From NCBI GenBank assembly GCA_963788305.1, contig CAWBGK010000016.1, forward strand, positions 124,001 to 188,000: 64,000 bases of DNA. The letters are read 5' to 3'. A program made the translations under genes and the position numbers. Numbering within the stretch: the stretch's first letter is position 1; each line of letters starts with the position of its first letter. The stretch is from UTCFX2 sp963788305 (GTDB taxonomy: Bacteria; Chloroflexota; Anaerolineae; Anaerolineales; UBA4823). Of this stretch, positions 1 to 8,056 are shown one piece after another. The notes below the pieces were generated by a model. That model was not told the DNA's origin, made no database searches, and saw nothing but the letters and a program-made list of their open reading frames with translations.

Positions 1-1175
1 TCTTCGTAGGTGCTGGATGTAGGGTCGATCTCATCATCCGTGTCATGATCTCCAGTAGTTGAGTCATACCAGACACCATCTTTATCCCAATCGAACACAT
101 CCAGAATGTTATCGGCGTCGCACGGATCGCCTACTGGGATTTCACCCGACAAGCCATCCGCCCACATATCCGGGTGGTTGGCGCCCAGCGTGCCGTTGGC
201 GTTATTGACATATTCATCAGTGCATGGTTTCCCCGGATCGGCATCTTGACCATCACCGTCCCGGTCTTCTGGCCAGATGGGGTTGAAAGTGCGGTATCCA
301 CCATTGGGGCTGGTTCTTCCTGCCCAGGGTACCATCACCGCGTCCGCATCGTTGTGCAGTCGGATCAAGGTATCGACCGCCGAAAAAGCATCGCCATCTA
401 CCGCTCCATCGTCATCCCCCAGGTTGTCACTCAGTTCAAAGATCCGGTGAGCGCGGTAGTCAAAGGTCACGACCGAAATTCTATCGTAGCCGTTGAACAG
501 GTTTCTGACTAAATCCTTGGCGGCGTCCTTGGCTTGCTTCAGCGGCTGGCAATTATTGTTCGTGTTGCAGGTTGTCGGATTGAAGTTATTTGGTTGATAG
601 CCGGCGGTGTTGATGCCCATCGATTCGGAAGTGTCGAACACTAACACAAGGTCGACCGCGGCAGTCTCGCCAACCGCTGTAGTGTGCACAGGTATTGAAC
701 TAACCCCGAAAAGCTGCAAAAAGTAGATCGGCACGTCCTGGGTGGCTTCGATGTAAACCAATTTGCGCTTGGGCTGGTTGCCGGTCGGGCACATGGATGC
801 AAAATGGGCCGGGCGATTGGTATCGTCGCATAAGAAAACCTGCAGGTCTGATACACCGGTGATTTCGTGCATTGCGAGCATCTCACGTGCTGATTCGGTG
901 ATGCGCTGCTTGCGTATGCTCATAGAAGCCTGCGGATTTTTGATATTATTGGCAGCCGCCACTGCCGCCGCGTCGATCGCCCGCTGGAGTTGGGTGTAGG
1001 AAACGTAGATCGATCCAACATCGGTTACCAATCCAATGAAAGCCAGCAAGGCAAAAAAGCTGACTGCAAGCAGCACCAGCGCCTGCCCCCGGCTTTCATG
1101 TTGCATCAGCTCGATAAGATTTACATCTTTTCTGCCGTTTTTCTTCATCCGTTTCGATCGATACTTCGTAAGCAT
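1..1175 (-). CDS. TadG-like VWA-domain pilus assembly protein, C-terminus beyond the window
   Basis: The reading frame stays open from about 1175 to the left edge, so the C-terminus is missing. The N-terminus has a short basic stretch, then ESRGQALVLLAVSFFALLAF, the hydrophobic leader typical of TadG/TadE-type pseudopilin proteins of Flp/Tad pili. After about 140 residues comes a von Willebrand A-type start, VDLVLVFDTSESMG, in which DTSES fits the MIDAS pattern DxSxS. Near the window edge an Asp-rich stretch, DWDKDGVWYD, resembles a calcium-binding loop. ATG at 1175 gives the longest form, 13 bases after the tadE stop; ATG at 1148 is in frame and equally possible, and neither has a strong ribosome-binding site. 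The tight pairing with the TadE-like gene upstream suggests one operon for a surface pilus or adhesin. The family is clear; the exact role (Tad pilus or a stand-alone secreted VWA protein) is not. Confidence 0.75.
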   Translation of the reverse strand, partial: MLTKYRSKRMKKNGRKDVNLIELMQHESRGQALVLLAVSFFALLAFIGLVTDVGSIYVSYTQLQRAIDAAAVAAANNIKNPQASMSIRKQRITESAREMLAMHEITGVSDLQVFLCDDTNRPAHFASMCPTGNQPKRKLVYIEATQDVPIYFLQLFGVSSIPVHTTAVGETAAVDLVLVFDTSESMGINTAGYQPNNFNPTTCNTNNNCQPLKQAKDAAKDLVRNLFNGYDRISVVTFDYRAHRIFELSDNLGDDDGAVDGDAFSAVDTLIRLHNDADAVMVPWAGRTSPNGGYRTFNPIWPEDRDGDGQDADPGKPCTDEYVNNANGTLGANHPDMWADGLSGEIPVGDPCDADNILDVFDWDKDGVWYDSTTGDHDTDDEIDPTSSTYE

Positions 1176-1188
1176 AGCAGACCAGATT

Positions 1189-1872
1189 TCATAAAATCCT
1201 TATGGAATTGGCGTCGGCGTAGGGATAGCTTCCGGAGCTGGCATGATGGTATAGGTATGGATGCGGAACGGCGAGGGGATGAAACCGGAAATAAAGGGCA
1301 AGCTCATCACCATATCGTAGCACACCCAGGTTTCCACAAGCGCGATCCCGACGATCAGCCGGCGCGTTTTGGACGAAGTGGTCCTCGATATATGAGTTCG
1401 AGAAAAAGGGCGTATTGCGCACCACATTCCCCTGGCAGTCTTTCTTCCAGTTATCCGAATTCAGCGACCAACCGTCCGCGTCAGGGTGGTGGTCGGATAT
1501 ATTGTTGTTGGCTACGGTTAACACCGTGATGACAACATCGTCAAATTTATCTGCCCGGAAATCCAGGAAGGGATTGAGGTTATCATCTGTGAAGAAACAG
1601 GCTGTATCATAATAGAAATGAAGCACATTGTCCGTGCAGGCTGTGGTTGGGTCGGATGGGTTATCTAGCTCCTGCACGTTGTAGTCGCGGATTGAAGCAA
1701 AACGAGCCGCTTCACGGGTCAGATCCAGGGCTGTCAGATAGGCGAATATACCGAAGGCGACTTCTACCATCCCTGCCAGCATAATCAGCAGCAGAGGGAA
1801 GATGATCGCCAGTTCAACAAGGCTCTGGCCTGAGCTTATATTCACCTTTTTCAGCTTCCTCAGAACATTCAT
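1189..1872 (-). CDS. TadE-like pilus assembly protein
   Basis: The protein has 227 residues. Residues 13-60 carry the TadE signature: a basic N-terminus, SSGQSLVELAIIFPLLL with the conserved G-x5-E of prepilin-like leaders, a membrane segment, and LTREAARFAS, the REAAR motif shared by TadE/TadF proteins. The remainder is an exported, Asp/Asn-rich domain I cannot name. TadE-type minor pseudopilins are membrane anchored and take part in Tad/Flp pilus biogenesis. Its stop lies 13 bases before the best start of the TadG-like gene, so the two are probably cotranscribed. No other tad gene (ATPase, prepilin peptidase, secretin) is in the window. Confidence 0.82.
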   Translation of the reverse strand: MNVLRKLKKVNISSGQSLVELAIIFPLLLIMLAGMVEVAFGIFAYLTALDLTREAARFASIRDYNVQELDNPSDPTTACTDNVLHFYYDTACFFTDDNLNPFLDFRADKFDDVVITVLTVANNNISDHHPDADGWSLNSDNWKKDCQGNVVRNTPFFSNSYIEDHFVQNAPADRRDRACGNLGVLRYGDELALYFRFHPLAVPHPYLYHHASSGSYPYADANSIRIL

Positions 1873-2061
1873 TAGTGTTTATGATCCTAATTCAGGCAGA
1901 ACAAAACCGTAATAAATATTTTATAATGTCACATTTCTGCAACAAAGATACCAAATAATATTATACGGCATTTTTTCTGAGTATGCTTGGAAAACTTATG
2001 CTATGGGGATTCCAAATCTGTAAGTTGGTGAAGCGAGATTGGGCAGTGAAAAGGGAAGCAA

Positions 2062-2168
2062 TATCCGGGCAGGCAACCCGGCGGCACCCAGAATTTCCTC
2101 CTTACTGCTGCTTCCTCTCGGACCTGACAGGGTTCGCAGGGTTCTGCCGCGCCGGACCCACCCGGACG
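2062..2168 (-). ncRNA. ffs: Signal recognition particle RNA (small, 4.5S type)
   Basis: Read on the minus strand, the hairpin tip carries the near-invariant SRP core GTCAGGTCCGAGAGGAAGCAG (2088-2120 region), which matches the 4.5S RNA domain IV loop bound by Ffh. The flanks pair over the whole length: 2157-2165 with 2065-2073 (nine pairs), then a second helix of about ten pairs just inside (2143-2155 with 2076-2087). The total is about 105 nt, the usual size of the small bacterial type. A consensus promoter at 2175-2203 places the 5' end near 2168. The RNA is the essential scaffold for co-translational targeting of membrane proteins. The 3' end is placed by the pairing and may be off by a few bases. 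Confidence 0.93.
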
Positions 2169-2174
2169 GTCTGT

Positions 2175-2203
2175 AGGATACCTCAACCGCTACTTCTTGT
2201 CAA
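2175..2203 (-). promoter_or_regulatory. Promoter of the SRP RNA gene
   Basis: On the minus strand there is TTGACA at 2203-2198, a spacer of exactly 17 bases, and TATCCT at 2180-2175. Transcription would start 6-7 bases further, at the first base of the folded SRP RNA. A near-consensus sigma-70-type promoter is expected for this abundant RNA. Confidence 0.8.
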
Positions 2204-2479
2204 CAAGTAAAGCAGAACTGTGGATTTTGTTTCATGATCCAAGGTCACAATACTGCGGCAGATATACTGGCGCAATCAAAAGATGGTACCCGGTGATCTC
2301 AGGTATAATCACCTGCGGGATTCTCAGTCTTCCGAATGGTAATCAGAGCATTGATCGATGCCGGTATTTGTAGCTTCTTTTTTTCTGCTGGCGGTTATTA
2401 TGCTGAAAGCAAACATTTCAGCTGGACGGCCAGTGGGTAGCTCCTTGCTGATTTCAACCGGGTTATTGTTAAGAAGCTA
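2204..2479. other. Intergenic region, no gene seen
   Basis: This stretch lies between the SRP RNA promoter and the plus-strand oxidoreductase-like gene. No ORF with a ribosome-binding site, no tRNA and no strong hairpin is visible. It should contain the promoter of the downstream gene, but no good -35/-10 pair stands out. Confidence 0.4.
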
Positions 2480-4285
2480 ATGAAAACTGGCATTTCTCGG
2501 CGCGAATTCTTAAAGATCGCGGCTGCAGGCACAGCCGTCACTGTCCTGACAGGCTCAGAAGTACGATCGAATGTCTTATTCCGCAATCTTCCGACGCATG
2601 TTCAAAAGAGCTGGACTCAAAGTCGGTTTACCTCGCCTCTGGCAGGTCAGAACCCGATCAATTGGGATGATGCAACCGGATGGATAGCAGATACCTTTGA
2701 ACGGTTTGCGCCAAACGAGATTGCCTTTATTCTGGGTTTATATCCCGATCACCTGAACCACCTGGTCCAGCTCATTGCCAAATCTTTTGAGGGAATACGC
2801 GTCTTTCGCTTCGATCCAATTTCAGAATCCCAAGGATGGGTCACACTTCAAGATGCTGTTACCCGAAAATTTGGCCTGTCCTGCCTTCCTCTATTTGATA
2901 TTGACTGGGCACAGCTCATTTTTTCATTTGGATCTGACCTGGCTGAACCCTGGATTGCTTCAGTTCCGGGTTTGTCAACTTCATTTTTTCATGTCAACCG
3001 ATTGCTCAAGCGAATCGTTCATTTTGAAGCGCGCCGATCTCCTGCAGCCGCTTCCGCGGACAAATGGGTCCCGATCCGTCCTGGAAGTGAAGCAGTCCTG
3101 GCGAATGCGTTTGCCAGGCTGATCCAGGATCAAAGTGAGCTGATTGACCTGGCTGAAATCGCTTTCGATACAGGCATTCCAGCCAGGGAGATTCTCCGCC
3201 TGGCAAGCCTTTTCCGTGAGACCGAGCGCAGGTTGGCCTTGCCAGGCAGCGCTGCATTAAACTCTCCAGATGGATTGGCGGCAGGACAAGCCATTCTTGG
3301 GTTAAACCTGGTCGCTCGTAAGTTGTCGTCTCCCGGCGGGCTTTATCTTCCGCCAAAACCTCCAATATACCCGATGCTCCCAAACCGGCCTGCCAATCTG
3401 GCCGAAATGGAAGCTCTTGCGGGATCGATCCGCAACGGTGGTGTCAAAGCTCTCTTCCTGCACAATATCGACCCCATCACTGACCTGCCTGAAGCTTACG
3501 GCTGGGCTGATGCGTTGGCATCGCTGGAGCGTGTGATCTCGTTCTCGCCAATCAGAAATGCAGCCACTCCCTATTCGCATTTTTCCATCCCAGACGCCGA
3601 TCCAACCGGCACAATCGGCTACCAGCTTTTGAGCGAGGCGGCTGATTATGGGATGCTCAAGTTAATCCAATCCGATCGGACCCATTTCGAGGATGGTCGA
3701 TCCACTGTGAATATCCTGCTCGATGCAGTCCACAGGCTCGCGAAAACGCATGGATCTATCGATTTTTTGAATGAATCGGATTTTATCAGCTCATCCGTAT
3801 CGAAATTAAAAGACTTCGGGGGGATTTTTTCTGCTGACGATGAACAGGATTTCTTCCACCTGTTGATGAAAAACGGCAGCTGGCGCCGCCAACATGCAGT
3901 TCGGTTTCCACCCGTTCAGATTGGATTTCCTACCTGGGAGAATGCCTGCTGTGCTGATGGGTTCAACCGCGCAGGTTTGCGTCTTCATATATACCCTGTT
4001 CATTCGGACATCCCAATTCAGGCAGAGCTTCATCCGGCAACTGCAAAGAAGCATGGATTACATCCTGGTGACAGAGTGCGTATCATCACAACATTTGGAG
4101 AAATCCAATTGCGGTTATCCGTTCACAAGGGGCTTCACCCGGACGCTCTGGCAGTGCCATGGCATGCCGGCATTCCAGGTCACCCAGATCCCCTGGTCCT
4201 GATCGGAAAAGCTCAAAATGCCTCAGGTGGGGCAGTTTTTTCTGGAATAAGTGTTCAAATCGAGAGAATAGTCCGAAGGAAATAG
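2480..4285 (+). CDS. Tat-exported molybdopterin-oxidoreductase-family protein lacking the Fe-S motif
   Basis: The 601-residue protein begins with a twin-arginine signal, SRREFLKIAAAGTAVTVL, so it is probably folded in the cytoplasm and exported. Middle segments such as GGVKALFLHNIDPITDLPEA (residues ~315-335) and the end, HPATAKKHGLHPGDRVRI followed by ALAVPWHAG and an Asn/Gly-rich tail, match the molybdopterin-binding core and the C-terminal dinucleotide-binding beta-barrel of the DMSO-reductase superfamily. The N-terminal cysteine cluster that binds a 4Fe-4S centre in most members is absent. At ~600 residues it is shorter than the usual 700-1000. This recalls non-catalytic or cofactor-poor relatives such as the large subunit of alternative complex III, but no partner Fe-S or membrane subunit lies next to it. 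The neighbour to the right is convergent. Family assignment is fairly sure; substrate and cofactor content are unknown. Confidence 0.65.
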   Translation: MKTGISRREFLKIAAAGTAVTVLTGSEVRSNVLFRNLPTHVQKSWTQSRFTSPLAGQNPINWDDATGWIADTFERFAPNEIAFILGLYPDHLNHLVQLIAKSFEGIRVFRFDPISESQGWVTLQDAVTRKFGLSCLPLFDIDWAQLIFSFGSDLAEPWIASVPGLSTSFFHVNRLLKRIVHFEARRSPAAASADKWVPIRPGSEAVLANAFARLIQDQSELIDLAEIAFDTGIPAREILRLASLFRETERRLALPGSAALNSPDGLAAGQAILGLNLVARKLSSPGGLYLPPKPPIYPMLPNRPANLAEMEALAGSIRNGGVKALFLHNIDPITDLPEAYGWADALASLERVISFSPIRNAATPYSHFSIPDADPTGTIGYQLLSEAADYGMLKLIQSDRTHFEDGRSTVNILLDAVHRLAKTHGSIDFLNESDFISSSVSKLKDFGGIFSADDEQDFFHLLMKNGSWRRQHAVRFPPVQIGFPTWENACCADGFNRAGLRLHIYPVHSDIPIQAELHPATAKKHGLHPGDRVRIITTFGEIQLRLSVHKGLHPDALAVPWHAGIPGHPDPLVLIGKAQNASGGAVFSGISVQIERIVRRK

Positions 4286-4331
4286 TGTCTTAATTCCTCA
4301 AATTGAGTCGGCGTCATTCCGAAGCTTTCGT

Positions 4332-5153
4332 CTATCGGCGAACCTGCTTGAACTCACGAACTGCCTGGGCGACAGCCTTTTCTACTGGAATCCTCTCGCC
4401 AGTTGATCCGGTGACATATCCAGCCGCAGAAGTATGCTTAAGCAGTAAGGACACCGATGCAGGATCGTTGAACGGACCTCCATGCCCTAAAACCAGCACA
4501 TCCTTGTTCACCGCATGCGCAGCGTCAACCATGGCTGCGACCTTCTCAATCGCTTCATCCAACCCGGTGATCGCTTTTCCGCCAGCAGATCCACCGGCAG
4601 TCATTCCGATCATTGCACCCACAAACTGCGCGCCGGTCTCAGCCATCCGCCGAGCTTCATCGGGAGAAAACGCCCAACCCAGGGCAATCATCCCGCGCTT
4701 CACAGCCCGATTGATCAGCTCGACTTCACGCGAGAAACCCAATCCAGCGGCTTCAAGCTGGCTTTGAAGGTCTTCGCTGTAGATTCCAATAAAAGGTTCG
4801 TTTGTTACACCCGCGGCTCCCAATTTTTCTGCCTGGTCGAGCAATCTTTCAATAGAGCGGCGAGGGTCATGCGCGCCAAAACCTAACAGAACCGGCACCC
4901 CGGATGCCGCCGCAATCACCTGAGGAGTAACCGCAATCGTGAGAGCGTTTGCATCATCATAGGGCAGAAAAGCCAATGCAGTCGGAACCCCAAGAATCCT
5001 GTATACCGCTGTGCTGTATACTGCCAGGAGATCAGCCCCGCCTGCCGCAGCGCCTTTTGCAGTTAACCCGCTCCCTACTCCGGCGACAACGACCGGGTTA
5101 CCTTCCGCCCAGCTTGTTCGAATCTGCCTGAGGAATTCCTCGTACGTGTTCAT
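4332..5153 (-). CDS. PEP-hydrolase/TIM-barrel signal transduction family protein, second copy
   Basis: The 273-residue TIM-barrel protein belongs to the family annotated as phosphoenolpyruvate hydrolase-like or TIM-br_sig_trns. Glycine-rich barrel ends are visible: VVAGVGSGLTAKGAAAGG near residue 22, LLGFGAHDP near 90, GVTNEPFIGIY near 115, and GMTAGGSAGG then LGHGGPFNDP in the C-terminal half. It is a paralogue of the gene at 6507-7346, with the same length and motif order. Its start overlaps the stop of the Tm-1-like gene by four bases (ATGA), which means translational coupling. In tomato the Tm-1 protein fuses the same two domains, so the bacterial proteins very probably act together. The true substrate is not established. 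Confidence 0.85.
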   Translation of the reverse strand: MNTYEEFLRQIRTSWAEGNPVVVAGVGSGLTAKGAAAGGADLLAVYSTAVYRILGVPTALAFLPYDDANALTIAVTPQVIAAASGVPVLLGFGAHDPRRSIERLLDQAEKLGAAGVTNEPFIGIYSEDLQSQLEAAGLGFSREVELINRAVKRGMIALGWAFSPDEARRMAETGAQFVGAMIGMTAGGSAGGKAITGLDEAIEKVAAMVDAAHAVNKDVLVLGHGGPFNDPASVSLLLKHTSAAGYVTGSTGERIPVEKAVAQAVREFKQVRR

Positions 5154-6409
5154 TCTCCGCTTTTATCCTTGCTGTACTGTTTCCACAGCGAAAAGAATGT
5201 ATTAAATGTCGCATCTGCAAATTCGCGGTCGTTGATATTCGCGTCCATCTCAATCACCGCGATATCCTGACGAAGCGTAGACTTGATCGAATCGAACAAA
5301 GCTCCATCTTTTTCTGGATCAATCCACAATCCATCTGGAGGCTGTTCATACTTGTCCAGCCCTTTCAGAGGGAGCATTACCGTCACCGGGCCCTTTGCGT
5401 TGTTCAATTTTTTGGCAAAGATTTTGCCCAGCTCGATGCTCTCTTCTTTGTTTGTGCGGACAGCACAAACGAATGGATTATGCACGATGCACAAACGCTC
5501 AGGCTTGTCGTATTTCTCCGGAAGCGTGTCTCTGGCGCCAAAATTCAGGACTTCGAGCGCTCCAGGAACCGCAACTTGGGGTATGCCGACCCGTCCTGCT
5601 GCTTCCAGCCGGTTCGGACCTGCATCGAAAATCCCACCTAATAAATTGTCCACCAGCTCGCTGGTCGTGTAGTCGATCACGCCGTCAATCAGCCCGTCGT
5701 CGATCATTTCTTCCATCGCACGGCCTCCGGAGCCGGTAGCGTGGAAAACAATTGTCTCAAATCTGGCGCCTTCCAGCTGCTCGACGATCCTCAGAACACC
5801 CGGCGTCGTTATCCCAAACATCGTGACGGCTACCAGAGGCCGGTCCTCGGGCTCTTTCCCATTGGTGACCCCTTTCGCCATCCCCGCCACTGCCGACGCC
5901 GCGTTGGTCAGGATCTTCCTCGAAACGCGGTTCAAACCGGCGATATCCGTGATGGAATACATGACACAAAGATCACGAGTGCCAACGTATCCGCCGATAT
6001 TTCCAGAGGCCATCGTGGACAGGAGCAGCTTGGGTACACCGATCGGCAGCGAGCGCATTGCCCCACTGATGACACTCGAGCCTCCAGATCCTCCCATTCC
6101 AAAAACAGCATCGCAACGGCCTTCCGAGCGCAGTTTTTGAAGGACAGCGCCGAGTCCCCTTTCCATAGTGGCCAATGCTACTGCGCGCGTATCACTGCCT
6201 TCCCGCCCGAAACGGAGCTCTTTCAGGCTTCTTCCTCCAGCCTGAGCTACCTCATCTGCTTTCACATCTGGTGCTATCGGGGGGTCGCCGAGAATCCCGA
6301 AATCGACCAGTAGGACCTCCACTCCGGCTTCCAGGAGCCGCTCTTTGACAAATTCGTATTCGCGCGCCTTGGTATCGAGGGATCCAATCAAAACGACTGT
6401 TGTAGTCAT
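5150..6409 (-). CDS. Tm-1-like ATP-binding domain protein (UPF0261)
   Basis: The 419-residue protein starts with TTVVLIGSLDTKAREYEFVK, the characteristic opening of the UPF0261/Tm-1-like family. It contains GMGGSGGSSVISGAMR (~105-120), TMASGNIGGYVGTRDLCVMYS (~145) and VFHATGSGGRAMEEM (~235), the glycine-rich loops that form the nucleotide pocket in Tm-1. Length matches the family (about 400). The gene lies between two paralogous TIM-barrel genes, 97 bases after the first and overlapping the second by four bases. Tomato Tm-1 is an N-terminal domain of this type followed by a TIM barrel, so this looks like the split bacterial form. The bacterial metabolic role is unknown. Confidence 0.88.
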   Translation of the reverse strand: MTTTVVLIGSLDTKAREYEFVKERLLEAGVEVLLVDFGILGDPPIAPDVKADEVAQAGGRSLKELRFGREGSDTRAVALATMERGLGAVLQKLRSEGRCDAVFGMGGSGGSSVISGAMRSLPIGVPKLLLSTMASGNIGGYVGTRDLCVMYSITDIAGLNRVSRKILTNAASAVAGMAKGVTNGKEPEDRPLVAVTMFGITTPGVLRIVEQLEGARFETIVFHATGSGGRAMEEMIDDGLIDGVIDYTTSELVDNLLGGIFDAGPNRLEAAGRVGIPQVAVPGALEVLNFGARDTLPEKYDKPERLCIVHNPFVCAVRTNKEESIELGKIFAKKLNNAKGPVTVMLPLKGLDKYEQPPDGLWIDPEKDGALFDSIKSTLRQDIAVIEMDANINDREFADATFNTFFSLWKQYSKDKSGE

Positions 6410-6506
6410 TCCTTCCTTCTTTCTACGACCGAACTTGAGCAGTTCTCGAGCTTGCAGGATCCATCGCCAGTAACGTTATTGGTTTTCGTCCTAATTCGGC
6501 AATTTC

Positions 6507-7346
6507 TTATCCACGCGGTCTTAATTGCAGCGACTGGAACTCCCGAACAACTTCCATAATCGCCTTCTCTACAGGCAAACGTTCGATGGTTGAAGCACCC
6601 AGATATCCATCGACCGTGGTTCGCTCGAAAGCCACCTTAACGCTTTTCGGATCTTCGAATGGACCGCCATGGGCGACGGTAATCACATCTGAGCGCACAG
6701 CTCGAGCAGCCTGGACCATCTGCTCAGTCTTCTCACACGCCTCACTCAGCGAAAGCGCCGTGCCTGCGCCGATCAGGCCTCCGGTTGTGAGACCAACGTG
6801 CATGCCAATGATATCTGCTCCTGCCTCAGCCATCGCCCGCGCCTCTTCTGAAGAAAAAGCATAGGCGACTGTGAAGACGCCCTTTTTATAACACTTGCTA
6901 ATCAGCTTGATTTCCTCAGGATAGCCCAGGTGAGTTGCATCAATCTGCTTCCGGAAGATCCCATCATACAGCCCGGCCGTAGGCACATTGGTGATCCCCG
7001 AGAAACCAACATCAACCAATTCGTCGATCAGGCGGTCGATGTCGCGGTACGGATCTGCCGCGCCAATTCCACCGATGACGGGGGTGTTCTCCACAACCGG
7101 GAGAATTTGCTTTGCCAGCTGGAGCGTCATCGCGTTTAAATCGCCATAAGCCAAGTAGCCAGCCAGCGAGCCGTGTCCATCCATCCGGAATGGTCCGGTG
7201 TTGTATGCCATCAGGATATCGATGCCCGCTCTATCGGCGCTCTTGGCAACTAACCCGATCCCTGCGCCTCCCATGACAATGGGCTGGTTATTTCGAATTT
7301 TAGTGCGGAGTCTCTCAAGAATTTCACTTCGGCTGAATTGTTTCAT
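6507..7346 (-). CDS. PEP-hydrolase/TIM-barrel signal transduction family protein, first copy
   Basis: The protein has 279 residues. Barrel motifs VMGGAGIGLVAKSADRAG (~24), GGIGAADPYRDIDRL (~92), GITNVPTAGLYDG (~115), GLTTGGLIGAG (~185) and VAHGGPFEDPKSVK (~220) align one-to-one with the paralogue at 4332-5153. A strong ribosome-binding site, AAGGAG, precedes ATG 7346. It is the first gene of the three-gene minus operon. Two copies flanking one Tm-1-like gene suggest a heteromeric complex or two related substrates; this is inference. Confidence 0.85.
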   Translation of the reverse strand: MKQFSRSEILERLRTKIRNNQPIVMGGAGIGLVAKSADRAGIDILMAYNTGPFRMDGHGSLAGYLAYGDLNAMTLQLAKQILPVVENTPVIGGIGAADPYRDIDRLIDELVDVGFSGITNVPTAGLYDGIFRKQIDATHLGYPEEIKLISKCYKKGVFTVAYAFSSEEARAMAEAGADIIGMHVGLTTGGLIGAGTALSLSEACEKTEQMVQAARAVRSDVITVAHGGPFEDPKSVKVAFERTTVDGYLGASTIERLPVEKAIMEVVREFQSLQLRPRG

Positions 7347-7462
7347 TATTGCTTCTCCTTTATAAGATGATGGAAATTACTGAATGCGCCTGGGTTGTTA
7401 ACTGAAGAGCTTTAAGGAAAAGAGCCAAAAGAAATATCCGACTTTGACACAATGGCACTTTT

Positions 7463-7600
7463 TTACAACTTCTCTTCGACCGGCTTGTCGTCCTGTAATT
7501 TGAACTCCCGTGTCACTTCGATTGTGGGTTCCGAACTCAAAGGTTCATCTGGATTGCGTGTGAGCATGGTTACGACGATATTTCCGGACTGAATCGCCAT
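7463..7600 (-). CDS. Possible small protein, 45 residues
   Basis: An ATG-initiated frame runs from 7600 to TAA at 7463. The product is acidic and has no hydrophobic segment (MAIQSGNIVVTML at the start, DDKPVEEKL at the end). There is no clear ribosome-binding site, and an in-frame stop lies eight codons upstream. The remainder of 7347-7831 shows nothing else that can be supported. This may be a small gene, a degraded remnant or chance. Confidence 0.25.
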   Translation of the reverse strand: MAIQSGNIVVTMLTRNPDEPLSSEPTIEVTREFKLQDDKPVEEKL

Positions 7601-7831
7601 GGATTTTACAAAGCAGCGGTCGAGCTAACACAGGCGTATAGAAGCCACAGACATTCAAGACATAATGGTATCGATAAAAAACTCAACTTCATGATTCTTC
7701 TGTTACAACATGCAGGCTTGAATTCTTCCCGTGAAAATAGCAGTTATCTACAAATTCATCCATTAGAATTATATCCCTCAATTATTCTCTCAGACCATTT
7801 ACCTGAAATCATTCCACCTTTAAATCAAAGG

Positions 7832-7918
7832 CGGAGAGGGCGGGATTCGAACCCACGTTCCCTTTCGGGAAACACGCTCTCCAGGCGTGCGCGTTAGGCC
7901 AGACTACGCAACCTCTCC
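7832..7918 (-). tRNA. tRNA-Ser (anticodon GGA)
   Basis: The minus strand folds as a class II tRNA of 87 nt. Acceptor arm GGAGAGG (7918-7912) pairs with CCTCTCC (7839-7833), followed by a G discriminator. The anticodon loop is CTGGAGA with GGA. There is a long variable arm (GTTTCCCGAAAGGGAAC) and a T arm with GGTTCGAATCC. CCA is not encoded. A TATAAT element lies upstream at 7965-7960 without a good -35. Confidence 0.96.
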
Positions 7919-8056
7919 ACATAACCCTATCTGCCATTTTTGCCCCCCGAGCGGTCAGGATTATACTACATTATCTCAGGGCCTTGTGCTGCGTTTCTTT
8001 TTCAGAAAGCCGGACGGCAGACGACCGAGAGCTGGTGATCAGATTCCTCCATCTCG

